Notes under the pieces: generated by a model
What the model was told of the DNA's origin: nothing
Seen by the model: the letters and a program-made list of their open reading frames with translations, nothing else
Databases searched by the model: none
Program-made: the position numbers and the translations under genes
Shown here: positions 16,500 to 25,507 of the stretch, piece by piece
Position numbering within the stretch: position 1 is the first letter of the stretch
Layout: every line of letters begins with the position of its first letter
Source: an uncultured Oscillospiraceae bacterium
GTDB lineage: Bacteria; Bacillota; Clostridia; Oscillospirales; Oscillospiraceae
Direction: 5' to 3'
Length of the DNA: 64,000 nt
Assembly: GCA_934569225.1 (NCBI GenBank)
Contig: CAKTKC010000016.1
Span: 1-64,000 of the forward strand

Positions 16500-17066
16500 A
16501 TGAAGCGCCTGTTTTTATCCCTGTTTCTTCTTGCTTTTCTGTTCAGCGGATGCACCACGGAGAAACCCGCCGCGACGACTGCCACCGAAACCATTTCCCC
16601 GACGCAGGCCGCCGCGTTCAGCCCCATTTCCGAGACGATCAATGGATTCGAGGGCGGGTCTGTCCCCGTCCAGCTCACCATCCGTGTGGAAAATGTGTTG
16701 GAGGGCGACGCCGCCTACCGGCAGCTATTGACTCAGGGGTGCGAGGTTTCCGCCCCGGAGGACGGCTCGGAATACGCCCTCATTTCGGTGACGGTGACCT
16801 ACGACGACGGTGAACCGGATACGCTGGATTTTGTGGAAAACTATCCCGCCTCGCTGGCGGCGGCCAGAGTCGCGTTTCACCTTCCCCCCAACGCATCCGC
16901 CAACGCCCAGGATATGACCGCTTTCCTCGAAAATCCCATCTGGAACCAGGCCTTGACAAAGGGCGGCAGCATCTCGGGGGATATCCTGTTCCTACAGGAC
17001 GTCGGGAACACCCAGCCCCTCTATTTTGAAGGCTACGGCCAGGCCGTCACCTTTGCAATCCACTAA
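16500..17066 (+). CDS. Lipoprotein of unknown function
   Basis: 188 residues starting MKRLFLSLFLLAFLFSGC, a lipoprotein signal with lipobox LFSGC and lipidated Cys18, followed by a Thr/Ala-rich linker. The globular part resembles the surface-exposed DUF4352-like beta proteins (VPVQLTIRVENVLEG ... YALISVTVTYDDGE), but the match is loose. It should sit on the outer face of the membrane. Only 66 bases separate it from the BlaR1-like gene, so it is probably the third gene of that operon and could contribute to the same envelope sensing. Confidence 0.75.
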   Translation: MKRLFLSLFLLAFLFSGCTTEKPAATTATETISPTQAAAFSPISETINGFEGGSVPVQLTIRVENVLEGDAAYRQLLTQGCEVSAPEDGSEYALISVTVTYDDGEPDTLDFVENYPASLAAARVAFHLPPNASANAQDMTAFLENPIWNQALTKGGSISGDILFLQDVGNTQPLYFEGYGQAVTFAIH

Positions 17067-17100
17067 AAAATGTCTCCGGCGCGAAGCCGGAGACATTTTT
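17065..17100. terminator. Bidirectional terminator between lipoprotein and PPi-PFK genes
   Basis: AAAAAATGTCTCCGGC / GCCGGAGACATTTTT with a 5-base loop, placed between convergent genes, with T-runs on both strands. Confidence 0.93.
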
Positions 17101-17112
17101 GTTTGCAGTTAA

Positions 17113-18771
17113 TTACGCCTTTTCCAGAGCCAGGGTTCTGGTGGTCAGATCACAAACCTCGCGGGGTCCAAAGTACTGAATGGCGCCGGGGTAGACATAG
17201 CAGGTCTCTGCCGCCCACTCGGCTCTGTGCTCGGCGAAGAACCGGAAGGGCTTGCCGTCCAGCTCCACCAGAGCCTTGCGGATAACGGGCTTGTCCTTGC
17301 CGTTTCTTCTCTCCATGTTCATCATCTTGGTGATGGGCATACCGCCTGCCACCCACTCCTCGGCGGGCTTGGACAGGTTGGAGACCTTGGACAGATAGCC
17401 GGTGTAGCCATACTGGATCAGCATGAAGGCGTTGTAGCCCAGAGAGTAGCAGTAGTCAGCGTCAAAGTTGGAGGGGAATGCGCAGCGGCCTTCGTAGCCC
17501 AGGAAGTGATGCTGGGTGGAGAACTTGCCGTTGTAGGTTCCGGCAGCCTTCCGGGCGGCCAGATTGTCTCTGACCAGGGCGGAGAACAGCTTCTCGGACT
17601 CGATGAGGGAGACCTGCACGTTGCCGTGGGGGTCGCGCTCCAGGAACAGCTGCTGCTGGATGCTCTGGGGCAGGATGGCGAACACGTCCATGGACTGCTT
17701 GGTCAGGCCATTCTTGATGAAGGCGTACTTCTCTTCCCAAGTGGGCAGGGTGTTGAACTGGGCGGTCTTCTCGCCAGCCAGCAGCTCGTTGATCTCCGCG
17801 ATCAGCACGGAGAACTCGGGGACGAACTCCACGATGCCCTCGGGGATGATGGCGACGCCGAAGTTCCAGCCCTTTGCCGCCCGGGTGGCCACGGAGTCGG
17901 CAATGTAGTCCGCGATCTGGGCAAGGGACATCTTCTTCTCGGCCACTTCCTCGCCGATCAGGCAGATGTTGGGCTGGGTCTCCAGGGCGCATTCCAGCGC
18001 CACGTGGGAAGCGGAACGACCCATGACCTTGACAAAGTGCCAATACTTCTTGGCGGAGTTGGCGTCACGCTCGATGTTGCCGATGATCTCGCTGTAGGTC
18101 TTGGTGGCGGTGTCGAAGCCGAAGGAGCACTCGATGTCCTCGTTCTTCAGGTCGCCGTCGATGGTCTTGGGGCAGCCGATGACCTGAATGCCGCTGTTGT
18201 GGGCGGCAAAATACTCGGCGAGAACCGCGGCGTTGGTGTTGGAGTCGTCGCCGCCGATGATGACGATGGCGGTGATGCCGTGCTTCTTGCACACTCCCTC
18301 GGCAATGGCGAACTGCTCCTCGGTCTCCAGCTTGGTTCTGCCGGAGCCGATGATGTCAAATCCGCCGGTGTTGCGGTACTGGTTGATATACTCGTCGTCA
18401 AAGACCACGTAGTTGTCCTCCAGCAGACCGCTGGGGCCGCCCTTGAAGCCGTAGAGGACATTTTCCTTGTCGCAGGCCTTCAGCGCGTCGTACAGGCCGC
18501 AGATGACGTTGTGGCCGCCGGGTGCCTGACCGCCGGAAAGGATCACGCCCACAACCTGCTTTTTGGCCTCAGAGGTATTCTTACCCTTCTGGAAGGTGAT
18601 CTCGTTTTTGCCGTAGGTATTGGGGAACAGCGCCTTGATCTTTTCCTGATCCGCGACGCTCTCGGTGGCGCCGCCGCTGCACACACAAATATCAGAAATC
18701 CCGTTTCTGAGCATACCCGGAAGCTTGGGACTGTACTGGTATCTTGCTACCTGGAGAGGGGACAGTTTCAT
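17113..18771 (-). CDS. pfp: Diphosphate-dependent phosphofructokinase (PPi-PFK)
   Basis: 552 residues, the long (plant beta-subunit-like) form. Motifs: [53 protein letters not shown] (GGDDS; the Asp after GGD marks PPi rather than ATP use), [12 protein letters not shown] (catalytic TIDGD) and [19 protein letters not shown]. It interconverts fructose-6-phosphate plus PPi and fructose-1,6-bisphosphate plus Pi, saving ATP in anaerobes. ATG 18771 is chosen because AAGGAG lies 11 bases upstream; a GTG at 18783 lies too close to it. The aldolase gene is divergent on the other side. Confidence 0.93.
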   Translation of the reverse strand: MKLSPLQVARYQYSPKLPGMLRNGISDICVCSGGATESVADQEKIKALFPNTYGKNEITFQKGKNTSEAKKQVVGVILSGGQAPGGHNVICGLYDALKACDKENVLYGFKGGPSGLLEDNYVVFDDEYINQYRNTGGFDIIGSGRTKLETEEQFAIAEGVCKKHGITAIVIIGGDDSNTNAAVLAEYFAAHNSGIQVIGCPKTIDGDLKNEDIECSFGFDTATKTYSEIIGNIERDANSAKKYWHFVKVMGRSASHVALECALETQPNICLIGEEVAEKKMSLAQIADYIADSVATRAAKGWNFGVAIIPEGIVEFVPEFSVLIAEINELLAGEKTAQFNTLPTWEEKYAFIKNGLTKQSMDVFAILPQSIQQQLFLERDPHGNVQVSLIESEKLFSALVRDNLAARKAAGTYNGKFSTQHHFLGYEGRCAFPSNFDADYCYSLGYNAFMLIQYGYTGYLSKVSNLSKPAEEWVAGGMPITKMMNMERRNGKDKPVIRKALVELDGKPFRFFAEHRAEWAAETCYVYPGAIQYFGPREVCDLTTRTLALEKA

Positions 18772-18809
18772 GGATGTATACACTCCTTACTGAATTTTGT
18801 TCAAAGGGG

Positions 18810-18838
18810 ATTATACTCCATTTTCCGCCAAACGTAAA
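18810..18838 (-). promoter_or_regulatory. Promoter of the PPi-PFK gene
   Basis: Minus strand TTTACG (18833-18838), 17 bases, TATAAT (18810-18815). Confidence 0.7.
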
Positions 18839-18978
18839 TAGCAAAATTCTGATTTTTTCCCAGGAAAAACTTCAAAGTGCCGCTTTCCCTTTCAAAACGG
18901 CGCTGTCAGCGCCGTCAGTGGCCGTTTTTCTGGTGAAAATGAACATTTTGCCGGGACGGAAGTATCAAAATATTTATA

Positions 18979-19006
18979 TTGAAAAACCCCGAAAATGTGC
19001 TATAAT
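18979..19006 (+). promoter_or_regulatory. Promoter of the aldolase gene
   Basis: TTGAAA (18979-18984), 16 bases, TATAAT (19001-19006). The segment between the two divergent promoters is AT-rich with a small GCGCTGTCAGCGCC repeat; no operator recognised. Confidence 0.75.
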
Positions 19007-19060
19007 GTCAGCGGAATAGAAGCGGGTTTCGGCCCGCAGTTTAAGAAAGGATGATTCCAA

Positions 19061-20029
19061 ATGGCTCTTGTAACCACAACTGAGATGTTCAAGAAGGCTT
19101 ACGACGGCGGCTACGCCATCGGCGCTTTCAACGTCAACAACATGGAAATCGTTCAGGGCATCACCGAGGCCTGCCGCGAGGAGAAGGCTCCCGTTATCCT
19201 GCAGGTCTCCAAGGGCGCCCGCGCCTATGCCAACCACACCTACCTGGTAAAGCTGGTGGAGGCTGCTGTCATCGAGTGCCCCGAGATCCCCATTGCTCTG
19301 CATCTGGATCACGGCCCCGACTTTGAGACCTGCAAGGCCTGCATCGACGGCGGCTTTACCTCCGTCATGATCGACGCCTCCTCCAAGCCCTTCGCCGAGA
19401 ACATCGAGATCACCCGCAAGGTCGTTGAGTACGCCCACGACCACGGTGTCGTCGTTGAGGCTGAGCTGGGCACCCTGGCCGGCATTGAGGACGACGTCAA
19501 GGTCGCCGCTCACGCTGCCTCCTACACCCGTCCCGAGGAAGTGGAAGAGTTCGTGACCAAGACCGGCTGCGATTCTCTGGCCATCGCCATCGGCACCAGC
19601 CACGGCGCTTACAAGTTCACCGCTGCCCAGTGTACCCGCAATGCGGACGGTGTTCTGGTTCCGCCTCCCCTGCGCTTCGACGTTCTGGAAGAGGTCTCCC
19701 GCCGTCTGCCCGGCTTCCCCATTGTTCTGCACGGTTCTTCTTCCGTTCCTCAGAACTACGTGAAGATGATCAACGAGAACGGCGGCAAGATGCCCGACGC
19801 CGTTGGTATCCCCGAGGAGCAGCTGCGTCACGCTGCCGAGCTGTCCGTCTGCAAGATCAACATCGACTCCGACCTGCGTCTTGCCATGACCGGCACCATC
19901 CGTCAGTTCTTCAACGAGCATCCCGACAAGTTCGACCCCCGCGAGTACCTGAAGCCCGCCCGTGCCAACATCAAGGAACTGGTTCGCCACAAGCTGGTGG
20001 ACGTCCTGGGCTGCGCCGGCAAGGCTTAA
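19061..20029 (+). CDS. fba: Class II fructose-bisphosphate aldolase
   Basis: 322 residues. AIGAFNVNNMEIVQGI opens the TIM barrel; zinc ligands and catalytic stretch are in ALHLDHGPDFETCKACIDGGFTSVMIDAS, then VVEAELGTLAG, IGTSHGAYKF, VLHGSSSVP and KINIDSDLRLAMTGTIRQFF. It splits fructose-1,6-bisphosphate to the two triose phosphates, the step after PPi-PFK, which is divergent from it. Codon choice is strongly biased to C-ending codons compared with neighbours, as expected for a highly expressed glycolytic gene. AGAAAGGATG precedes the start. Confidence 0.97.
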   Translation: MALVTTTEMFKKAYDGGYAIGAFNVNNMEIVQGITEACREEKAPVILQVSKGARAYANHTYLVKLVEAAVIECPEIPIALHLDHGPDFETCKACIDGGFTSVMIDASSKPFAENIEITRKVVEYAHDHGVVVEAELGTLAGIEDDVKVAAHAASYTRPEEVEEFVTKTGCDSLAIAIGTSHGAYKFTAAQCTRNADGVLVPPPLRFDVLEEVSRRLPGFPIVLHGSSSVPQNYVKMINENGGKMPDAVGIPEEQLRHAAELSVCKINIDSDLRLAMTGTIRQFFNEHPDKFDPREYLKPARANIKELVRHKLVDVLGCAGKA

Positions 20030-20045
20030 CCGTCAATACCCATTT

Positions 20046-20079
20046 AATTGGCTCCCGAACATTCGGGAGCCAATTTTTT
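20046..20079 (+). terminator. Terminator of fba
   Basis: TTGGCTCCCGAA / TTCGGGAGCCAA with a 2-base loop and six T residues, 18 bases after the stop. Confidence 0.95.
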
Positions 20080-20088
20080 ATCGCATGA

Positions 20089-20219
20089 GTGCCCCTTGCT
20101 TCTCCCTTTGGGAGAGGTGGACGAGCGAAGCGAGGACGGAGAGGGTATACCTGGGTGCAATGCCCTCTCAGTCACCTTCGGTGACAGCTCTCCCAGAGGG
20201 AGAGCCAATGGGGTGTACC
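20089..20219. repeat. Pair of inverted GC-rich palindromic repeats
   Basis: Two copies of one ~45-base unit face each other. Copy A (20099-20145) reads CTCCCTTTGGGAGAGG, a variable stem CGAGCGAAGCGAG, then ACGGAGAGGG. Copy B (20162-20205, minus strand) reads CTCCCTCTGGGAGAGC, stem CACCGAAGGTG, then ACTGAGAGGG. Flanks also match (CCCCTTG..CTTCTCC versus CCCCATTGGCTCTCC). I recall very similar units scattered between genes in Oscillospiraceae genomes; no ORF lies inside. Confidence 0.8.
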
Positions 20220-20229
20220 CCGCACTAGA

Positions 20230-20261
20230 AATGGAGCGTATCTGTACCGATACGCTCCATT
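20230..20261 (-). terminator. Hairpin ending the two-component operon
   Basis: AATGGAGCGTATC / GATACGCTCCATT with a 6-base loop, just after the response-regulator stop. Confidence 0.75.
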
Positions 20262-20268
20262 CACTATC

Positions 20269-21012
20269 TTATCCGTTCTGTTCCAGGAAATCCCGGCGGT
20301 ATTGGGAGGGCGTGACGCCCTCGGACTTTTTGAATACCTTGGTGAACACCCGATAGTCGGCGTAGCCGGACTGCTCCGACACCTCCGCGATGGGCAATGA
20401 TGTGGTCAGCAGCAGCTTTTTCGCCTGCTCCATGCGGATGTTGGTAAAATACGTCAGGAAATTGACGCCGATCTCGCTTTTGAACAGCTGGCTGATGTAC
20501 TGGGGATTCAGGTGAAATTCCTCCGCCAGCACGCTGAGGCTCACTTCCTCCGCTAAATGCTCCTGCAAATAGCGGGTGATGCCGTGAATGGGGCGTTCCT
20601 CCTGCGGGGTCGTCTCCCCTGCGGACTGGTGCCGGAACATGGCGATCTTCAGATTGTCAATGCAGGTGCCGAATTCCTCGTAGTTCACCGGCTTCAGAAT
20701 GTAGTCCGTGATCTGAAGCCGCAGGGCTTCCCGGCAGTAGGAAAAATCGTCGTAGCCGGACACGATGACAAAGGCCGTGTTCGGATGCTTGAGCCGGGAC
20801 AGCTGGATGACCTTCAGGCCGTTCATAATGGGGATGTTGATATCCATGATGGCGATGTCCGGCTGTAAGCTATCGATTTTCGTCAGGGCGTCCATGCCGT
20901 CGGCGGCTTCCCCCACCACCTCGCAGTCGTGGCCTTCCCAGTCAAACAGGCGCTTGAAGCCCTCCCGGATCATGATTTCGTCATCCACCAGAAGCACACG
21001 CAGCTTCTTCAT
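20269..21012 (-). CDS. Response regulator with AraC-type output (YesN-like)
   Basis: 247 residues. The receiver (1-120) shows LLVDDEIMIREGFKRLF, the phosphoacceptor Asp in DIAIMDINIPIMNG (near residue 55) and a late KPV switch Lys. The C-terminal AraC domain (about 150-245) reads YLQEHLAEEVSLSVLAEEFHLNPQYISQLFKSE ... IAEVSEQSGYADYRVFTKVFKKSEGVTPSQYR. It should bind DNA once phosphorylated by the adjacent kinase; the two genes overlap by 4 bases. Such pairs often act on neighbouring transport genes, here the ABC exporter cotranscribed upstream. Confidence 0.93.
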   Translation of the reverse strand: MKKLRVLLVDDEIMIREGFKRLFDWEGHDCEVVGEAADGMDALTKIDSLQPDIAIMDINIPIMNGLKVIQLSRLKHPNTAFVIVSGYDDFSYCREALRLQITDYILKPVNYEEFGTCIDNLKIAMFRHQSAGETTPQEERPIHGITRYLQEHLAEEVSLSVLAEEFHLNPQYISQLFKSEIGVNFLTYFTNIRMEQAKKLLLTTSLPIAEVSEQSGYADYRVFTKVFKKSEGVTPSQYRRDFLEQNG

Positions 21013-22313
21013 TCCGCTTCCTCCTTCAGCGGCAGCACGATGTGCGCCGTTACGCCGCCGTCCTTGTTTTCCGTATAGCTCAGGCCGTATTCCCGGCCGC
21101 AGAGCAGCTTGATGCGCTTCTGCACGTTCAGAATGCCGATGCTGTTGCCGGTGAGCTTGGGCGGCTGCTTATCGTAGGAAGCCAGCATGGCGTCGATGGC
21201 AGCCTTTTTCCCGTCAGCAAAGCCGCTGCCCGTGTCCCGGACGGAGATCTCCATGCAGTCCGCCGCCGTTTTCTGCGCCGAGATCACCACCGTGCCCCGG
21301 TAGCCCTTGTTTTTCAGGCCGTGGAGCAGACTGTTTTCCACAATGGGCTGCAAAATGAAGTTCGGCACCTGTGCGCCCCCCAGCTCCGGGTCGATGTCAT
21401 ACTCGCAGCAAAGCGCCGGATAACGGCAGCACATCAGCTCCATGTAGGCTTCCAGCAGCTCCATTTCGTCGTCCATGGTGACCATGGGTCTGTCCACCTT
21501 GACGCTGAGCCGGAAGAAATCCACCAACCGCATGAGCAGGCTTGCCACCGTTTTGTCCCCGTTCAGCTGCGCCTGAATGCGGATGGTATCCAGGGTGTTG
21601 TAAAGAAAATGGGGGTTGACCTGACTTTTCAGGTACAGCATGGACAGCTTCTGTTCCACCAGCTCCGCCCGGAGCGCCTCGGGATTTTCCAGCGTGAGGT
21701 AAAAGGACAGCGTCATCAGGGTGATGCCCATCCCACTGATAAGCCAGGTATGGTGCAGTCCCTGCAATACGCACACGGTAAACTCGATCACCAGCGCCGC
21801 GCCGATGGCGGAGCGCTTTTTGCCGGGGATGGCTTTCCAACTCCCCACCAGAAGCCCGGCACACAGCAGCAGATAAAAGGCCACGGCGGCATAGGGAATC
21901 AGCATGTAAGCCCCCGCAGAGTAGTTGCCCTCCGCCGTGACGGTGTAGGAAATGGGCAGCAGGAAATTTCCCAGCTCCGCCAGCACCAGAAATGCCTTCG
22001 CCGGCCAGTCCAGCCGCCGGGGCCTGCCCGTTTCCTCCTGCACCAGAATGGCAATGTACTGATAAAACAGGTAGATCACCGCCGCCATACTGCCCAGGAA
22101 CAACCGGTGCAGCGCCCCGTTCAGGAGCATCAGAACGGTGTCCAGATGGTTGACGGTGTAGACGGTGCAGCCGTCCAGCGCCAGATGCACCAGCACCGCC
22201 ACCAGCAGCACCGAAAAGGTTTTGTGGAGCGCCGTATGCTCCTTTTCCGCCGTGAAATACATATAGGCCACAAAGGCCACCACCAGAAACAGCGCGATCT
22301 CCATCCGAAGCAT
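21009..22313 (-). CDS. Sensor histidine kinase (LytS/YesM class)
   Basis: 434 residues. The first ~210 contain about six to seven membrane helices with little extracellular loop, so the signal is probably sensed in or near the membrane. The kinase part starts with LYLKSQVNPHFLYNTLDTIRIQAQLNG, the His_kinase (PF06580-type) block with its phosphorylated His, followed by VPNFILQPIVENSLLHGL (N box) and VRDTGSGF / GNSIGILNVQKR (G boxes). ATG 22313 has GGAGGAACGCTC before it. It follows the ABC permease by 25 bases, which ties the two-component system to the exporter. Confidence 0.9.
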   Translation of the reverse strand: MLRMEIALFLVVAFVAYMYFTAEKEHTALHKTFSVLLVAVLVHLALDGCTVYTVNHLDTVLMLLNGALHRLFLGSMAAVIYLFYQYIAILVQEETGRPRRLDWPAKAFLVLAELGNFLLPISYTVTAEGNYSAGAYMLIPYAAVAFYLLLCAGLLVGSWKAIPGKKRSAIGAALVIEFTVCVLQGLHHTWLISGMGITLMTLSFYLTLENPEALRAELVEQKLSMLYLKSQVNPHFLYNTLDTIRIQAQLNGDKTVASLLMRLVDFFRLSVKVDRPMVTMDDEMELLEAYMELMCCRYPALCCEYDIDPELGGAQVPNFILQPIVENSLLHGLKNKGYRGTVVISAQKTAADCMEISVRDTGSGFADGKKAAIDAMLASYDKQPPKLTGNSIGILNVQKRIKLLCGREYGLSYTENKDGGVTAHIVLPLKEEAE

Positions 22314-22338
22314 GAGCGTTCCTCCCCCTCCGATCGTA

Positions 22339-23937
22339 TTACAGCTGGGCGAACCGGGCGCTGCCTTTCTTTTTCAGCCACAGATACAGCAGGGCGCACA
22401 GGATCAGATTCAGCCCCGCAAGGCCGCCCATGTATCCGAAGAAGCCCAGCGTCCACCCCGGCAGCGCCACGTAGCCTACGAACAGCAGTATCGTATAGCC
22501 GAAGCTGCCGAACAGGGCGATCATCACAGGGGCGCTCTGCTTGATGGGCGAAATCTCGTTCGTCCAGGTCAGGATGGGATTTTTCACCCCCAGGAACAGG
22601 CCGAACAGCGCCATCAGCACCACGTAGGACATTACCAGCAGCGTCATCATCAGAAGCTGCACAGGCAGGAACGGATAGACCGCCGCCGCGCACACAATGC
22701 ACAGCACCATGGGAACCGCCGTGAGAATGATCTGCATGGAAAGCTTCGCTTTCAGCACCTGCCAGGGCGTGACCGGCAGGGACTGCATGAGCCACAGGCT
22801 CTTCCCTTCCAGGGACACCGAGGGAGCGGTCATGTCATTCATGGATGCAACGCCGCACAGGCAGATGGACAGCATCACCGGCACGCTTCCCTCCAGGCCG
22901 TCAAACAGCGTCTCCACCGTGGCGAGGAATTCGCCGCCCTTCCAGAGGATCAGCAGTGCGCAGACCGGCATCAGGAACGTACCCAGGCCGCAGTTGAGCA
23001 TGTAGTTGGGGCTTGCGCCGAAATGGGCAAACTCCCGGCCAAGCAGCGCCGCAGGAATGCTCTTCTGCCGCACGGCGGTTTCCCGGTATGCCGTCCGGGC
23101 GGCCTTGCCCGTGGCGGTGGCGGTTTTCAGAAAGCTGCGGGAAATCAGCACCCACATGAGGGCGAACAGCGCCGCGACGAACAGGGTCACGAGGATGCAC
23201 GCTTTCACGTCCCCCGTGCCGACGCTGCCAAACAGGTAGATGGGGTAGGCGCCATTCCTGACGGCGGCGCCGTAGACCGCCAGATTGGCAAGCAGCTCCT
23301 GAATCAGCGCCATTGCCCGGAAATAGAAGAAATAATACGCGCCGAAAAACGCCAGAGAAATGACGACGGTCACAAAGCTCTTATGCTTCAGCAGGCTGAT
23401 CTTCGCGACCACCCAGCCCAGAGCGCAGGACAGCGTCATGACAAAAACGGAGATCAGCGCAGTCAGCAGCACGCCGCCCAGCACGTTTGCCAGCGTCGCA
23501 CCGGCCACCGCCCAGTAGACGATCACCGCCGGAAGAATCACGATTCCGGAATACAGCAGTCCCATCAGGTAAACGCCCAGCAGCCGGGAGGCCAGCAGCA
23601 CGGAGACCGGAATGGGCATGGACAGCAGCAGGTCGTTGTCCTTCGCCAGATACAGGCTGGCATAGGTATTGAACACGCTGCCGAACACGCCGAGGAACAC
23701 CGCAAGAAGCCCCATCAGCGCAAAGTACAGCCAGCCCATCCCCGCTTGCGCCATGGGCGCGCACATTTTGACCGAAAGCAGCGTGAAAATGCCGCCGAGA
23801 ACCCCCACCATCAGTACTACAAACATAGCCATATACGCAGCGGTCGCCGCCTTGGAACGGGCTTTATTCTTTTTCGCGTCGTAATAATAGGAGCGGAAAA
23901 TCTCCAGCAGCTGCTTTTTCAGCAAGAGTTTCAGCAT
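22339..23937 (-). CDS. ABC exporter permease
   Basis: 532 residues with roughly 12 membrane segments and no soluble domain. The N-terminal MLKLLLKKQLLEIFRSYYYDAKKNKARSK precedes the first helix. The layout matches large Clostridial ABC-2-like permeases in which both membrane halves are in one chain. It pairs with the ATPase directly upstream (7-base overlap) and probably exports a peptide, lipid or drug, or senses membrane stress. No substrate can be read from the sequence. Confidence 0.8.
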   Translation of the reverse strand: MLKLLLKKQLLEIFRSYYYDAKKNKARSKAATAAYMAMFVVLMVGVLGGIFTLLSVKMCAPMAQAGMGWLYFALMGLLAVFLGVFGSVFNTYASLYLAKDNDLLLSMPIPVSVLLASRLLGVYLMGLLYSGIVILPAVIVYWAVAGATLANVLGGVLLTALISVFVMTLSCALGWVVAKISLLKHKSFVTVVISLAFFGAYYFFYFRAMALIQELLANLAVYGAAVRNGAYPIYLFGSVGTGDVKACILVTLFVAALFALMWVLISRSFLKTATATGKAARTAYRETAVRQKSIPAALLGREFAHFGASPNYMLNCGLGTFLMPVCALLILWKGGEFLATVETLFDGLEGSVPVMLSICLCGVASMNDMTAPSVSLEGKSLWLMQSLPVTPWQVLKAKLSMQIILTAVPMVLCIVCAAAVYPFLPVQLLMMTLLVMSYVVLMALFGLFLGVKNPILTWTNEISPIKQSAPVMIALFGSFGYTILLFVGYVALPGWTLGFFGYMGGLAGLNLILCALLYLWLKKKGSARFAQL

Positions 23938-24644
23938 GATTCTCCCTCCAGCTCCAGGAACACTTCCTCCAGAGAGTCGTCGCCCTTGACTTCCTCCATG
24001 GTGCCGGAGCGGATGAGCCTGCCGCCCTTGATGATGGCAACCTTGTCGCAGAGCTTCTCCGCCACCTCCAGCACATGGGTGGAGAAGAAGATCGCGCCGC
24101 CCCGGTCGCAGATCTCCCGCATCATGCCTTTCAGCAGGTGCGCCGCCTTGGGGTCAAGCCCCACAAAGGGTTCGTCCATGAGGATAAGCTGCGGCTCGTG
24201 GAGCCATGCGGCGATGATGGCCAGCTTCTGCTTCATGCCGTGGGAATAGGCCGCGATGGGCTGCGCCAGATCGCCGGTCAGCTCAAAGGCGTCCGCGTAC
24301 CGGCGGATGCGCTCGCGCCGCAGAGCGGCATCCACGCCGAAAATGTCCGCAATGAAGTTCAGATATTTGATGCCCGTCATGTACTCGTACAGGTCGGGAT
24401 TGTCCGGGATATAGGCGATTTTCCGCTTGCATTCCAGGGGCTTTTCCCGGACGGAATCGCCGCCGATATAAATTTCTCCCGCGTCAAACTGCAAAATGCC
24501 CGCCACGGATTTCAGCGTTGTGGTCTTGCCCGCGCCGTTGTGGCCGATGAAGCCGTAAATCTCACCGGGACGGATGTGCAGGTTCAGGTCGTCCACGGCC
24601 TTCTTTTCCCCGTAGGTTTTCGTCAGATGTTCAATGTTCAGCAT
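23931..24644 (-). CDS. ABC transporter ATP-binding protein
   Basis: 237 residues. Walker A GHNGAGKTT (near residues 35-43), Q-loop, signature-region AYSHGMKQKLAIIAAWLHEPQLILMDEPFVGLD (an SHGMKQK variant of LSGGQ, then Walker B), and switch His in FFSTHVLEVAEKL. This SHGM-type signature is common in ABC-2 type exporters. ATG 24644 has AGGAGAGG upstream. The frame extends 39 codons further but those residues are Arg/Cys-rich and look non-coding. Confidence 0.93.
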   Translation of the reverse strand: MLNIEHLTKTYGEKKAVDDLNLHIRPGEIYGFIGHNGAGKTTTLKSVAGILQFDAGEIYIGGDSVREKPLECKRKIAYIPDNPDLYEYMTGIKYLNFIADIFGVDAALRRERIRRYADAFELTGDLAQPIAAYSHGMKQKLAIIAAWLHEPQLILMDEPFVGLDPKAAHLLKGMMREICDRGGAIFFSTHVLEVAEKLCDKVAIIKGGRLIRSGTMEEVKGDDSLEEVFLELEGESC

Positions 24645-24669
24645 ATCGTACCTCTCCTTTTTTGTTTCG

Positions 24670-25491
24670 TCAGCCCCGCAGGCCCGCCGCCTGCATGATG
24701 GCTTCGATGCTTTCTGCCGGCTCGCTTCCCCAGAAGCGGTGAATATCCGCGCATCCGGCAACGTCCAGCATGTCGTCCGCCTCGTCGGTCAGCAGTCTCT
24801 GATAGGCGTTGTCCACAAGCTCCAGTTTTTCCACGCACAGCGCCTGATCGTCACCCTTGGCGGCCAACCACGCGGCGGCCGCTTCGCCGATCTCATCCAC
24901 ACCAAGGCCGGTGTTCACGCCCCAGTCCAGCAGCCTGACGGCCACCTGCACCGCCCGCAGAGAGGAACCGGAGATACCGGGGACGACGTTTTCGTCGATA
25001 TCGTCCAGAATGGGCAGGGTCAGAACCGGCTCTGCCGCGGTCGGCGCTTCGGTGGGAAGTTCCGTCGGCGCTTCGGTCACGGTGGTATCGGAATCGCTCG
25101 CGGTATCGAGCGTGGCAGCTTCCTTTGTCCAGATGCTTCTCTCCCCCTGCCCGGTCTTGAGGATGACCTCGTCAATTTTCCCTTCCACGGGGATAGCTAC
25201 ATGGAAGTCCCCCGTTTCAAAAATGCCGAATACCGCGCTGAAACGGAAGCCCACATACAGCTTGCCGCCCAGTTCCTCGGTATAGCAGCCGCAGAAGCCC
25301 TCCGGGAAGGAGCCGGGGTAGAAGCCCTTGATCGTGACGGCGCTTCCGCTCACGTCCACGGATGTAATGGCCGCCTCCTCACAGGCGCGGAAGCCGAAAA
25401 CCTTCCAGCCATAGCGTCCCGCCATAAAAACGCCGGTGAACAGGATCGCCATGACCAGCAGCGTGATGATAACTGTTTTGATGAATTTCAT
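24670..25491 (-). CDS. Membrane-anchored protein of unknown function, first gene of the ABC/two-component operon
   Basis: 273 residues. One N-terminal membrane helix (about 5-27, TVIITLLVMAILFTGVFMAG), a beta-rich outer domain (about 35-135; EEAAITSVDVSGSAVTIKGFYPGS, GGKLYVGFRFSAVFG), a Thr/Glu/Pro-rich linker (about 140-165, TEAPTELPTEAPTAAEP) and a C-terminal helical part (about 180-273) rich in Asp, Glu and Ala. I do not recognise a family. It precedes the ABC ATPase by 25 bases, so it may be an extracytoplasmic partner or sensor of the exporter. Confidence 0.75.
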   Translation of the reverse strand: MKFIKTVIITLLVMAILFTGVFMAGRYGWKVFGFRACEEAAITSVDVSGSAVTIKGFYPGSFPEGFCGCYTEELGGKLYVGFRFSAVFGIFETGDFHVAIPVEGKIDEVILKTGQGERSIWTKEAATLDTASDSDTTVTEAPTELPTEAPTAAEPVLTLPILDDIDENVVPGISGSSLRAVQVAVRLLDWGVNTGLGVDEIGEAAAAWLAAKGDDQALCVEKLELVDNAYQRLLTDEADDMLDVAGCADIHRFWGSEPAESIEAIMQAAGLRG

Positions 25492-25507
25492 AATGTCTCC
25501 TTCTCAT

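Noticed and set aside
17227..18837. 536-codon open frame on the plus strand
   Set aside because: Antisense to PPi-PFK; repetitive Val/Gly/Asp composition and no family signature.
20089..20219. Possible CRISPR array
   Set aside because: Only two units in inverted, not direct, orientation and no spacers of regular length.
22312..24249. 645-codon open frame on the plus strand
   Set aside because: Antisense to the ABC permease; Gln/His/Arg-rich composition typical of shadow frames.
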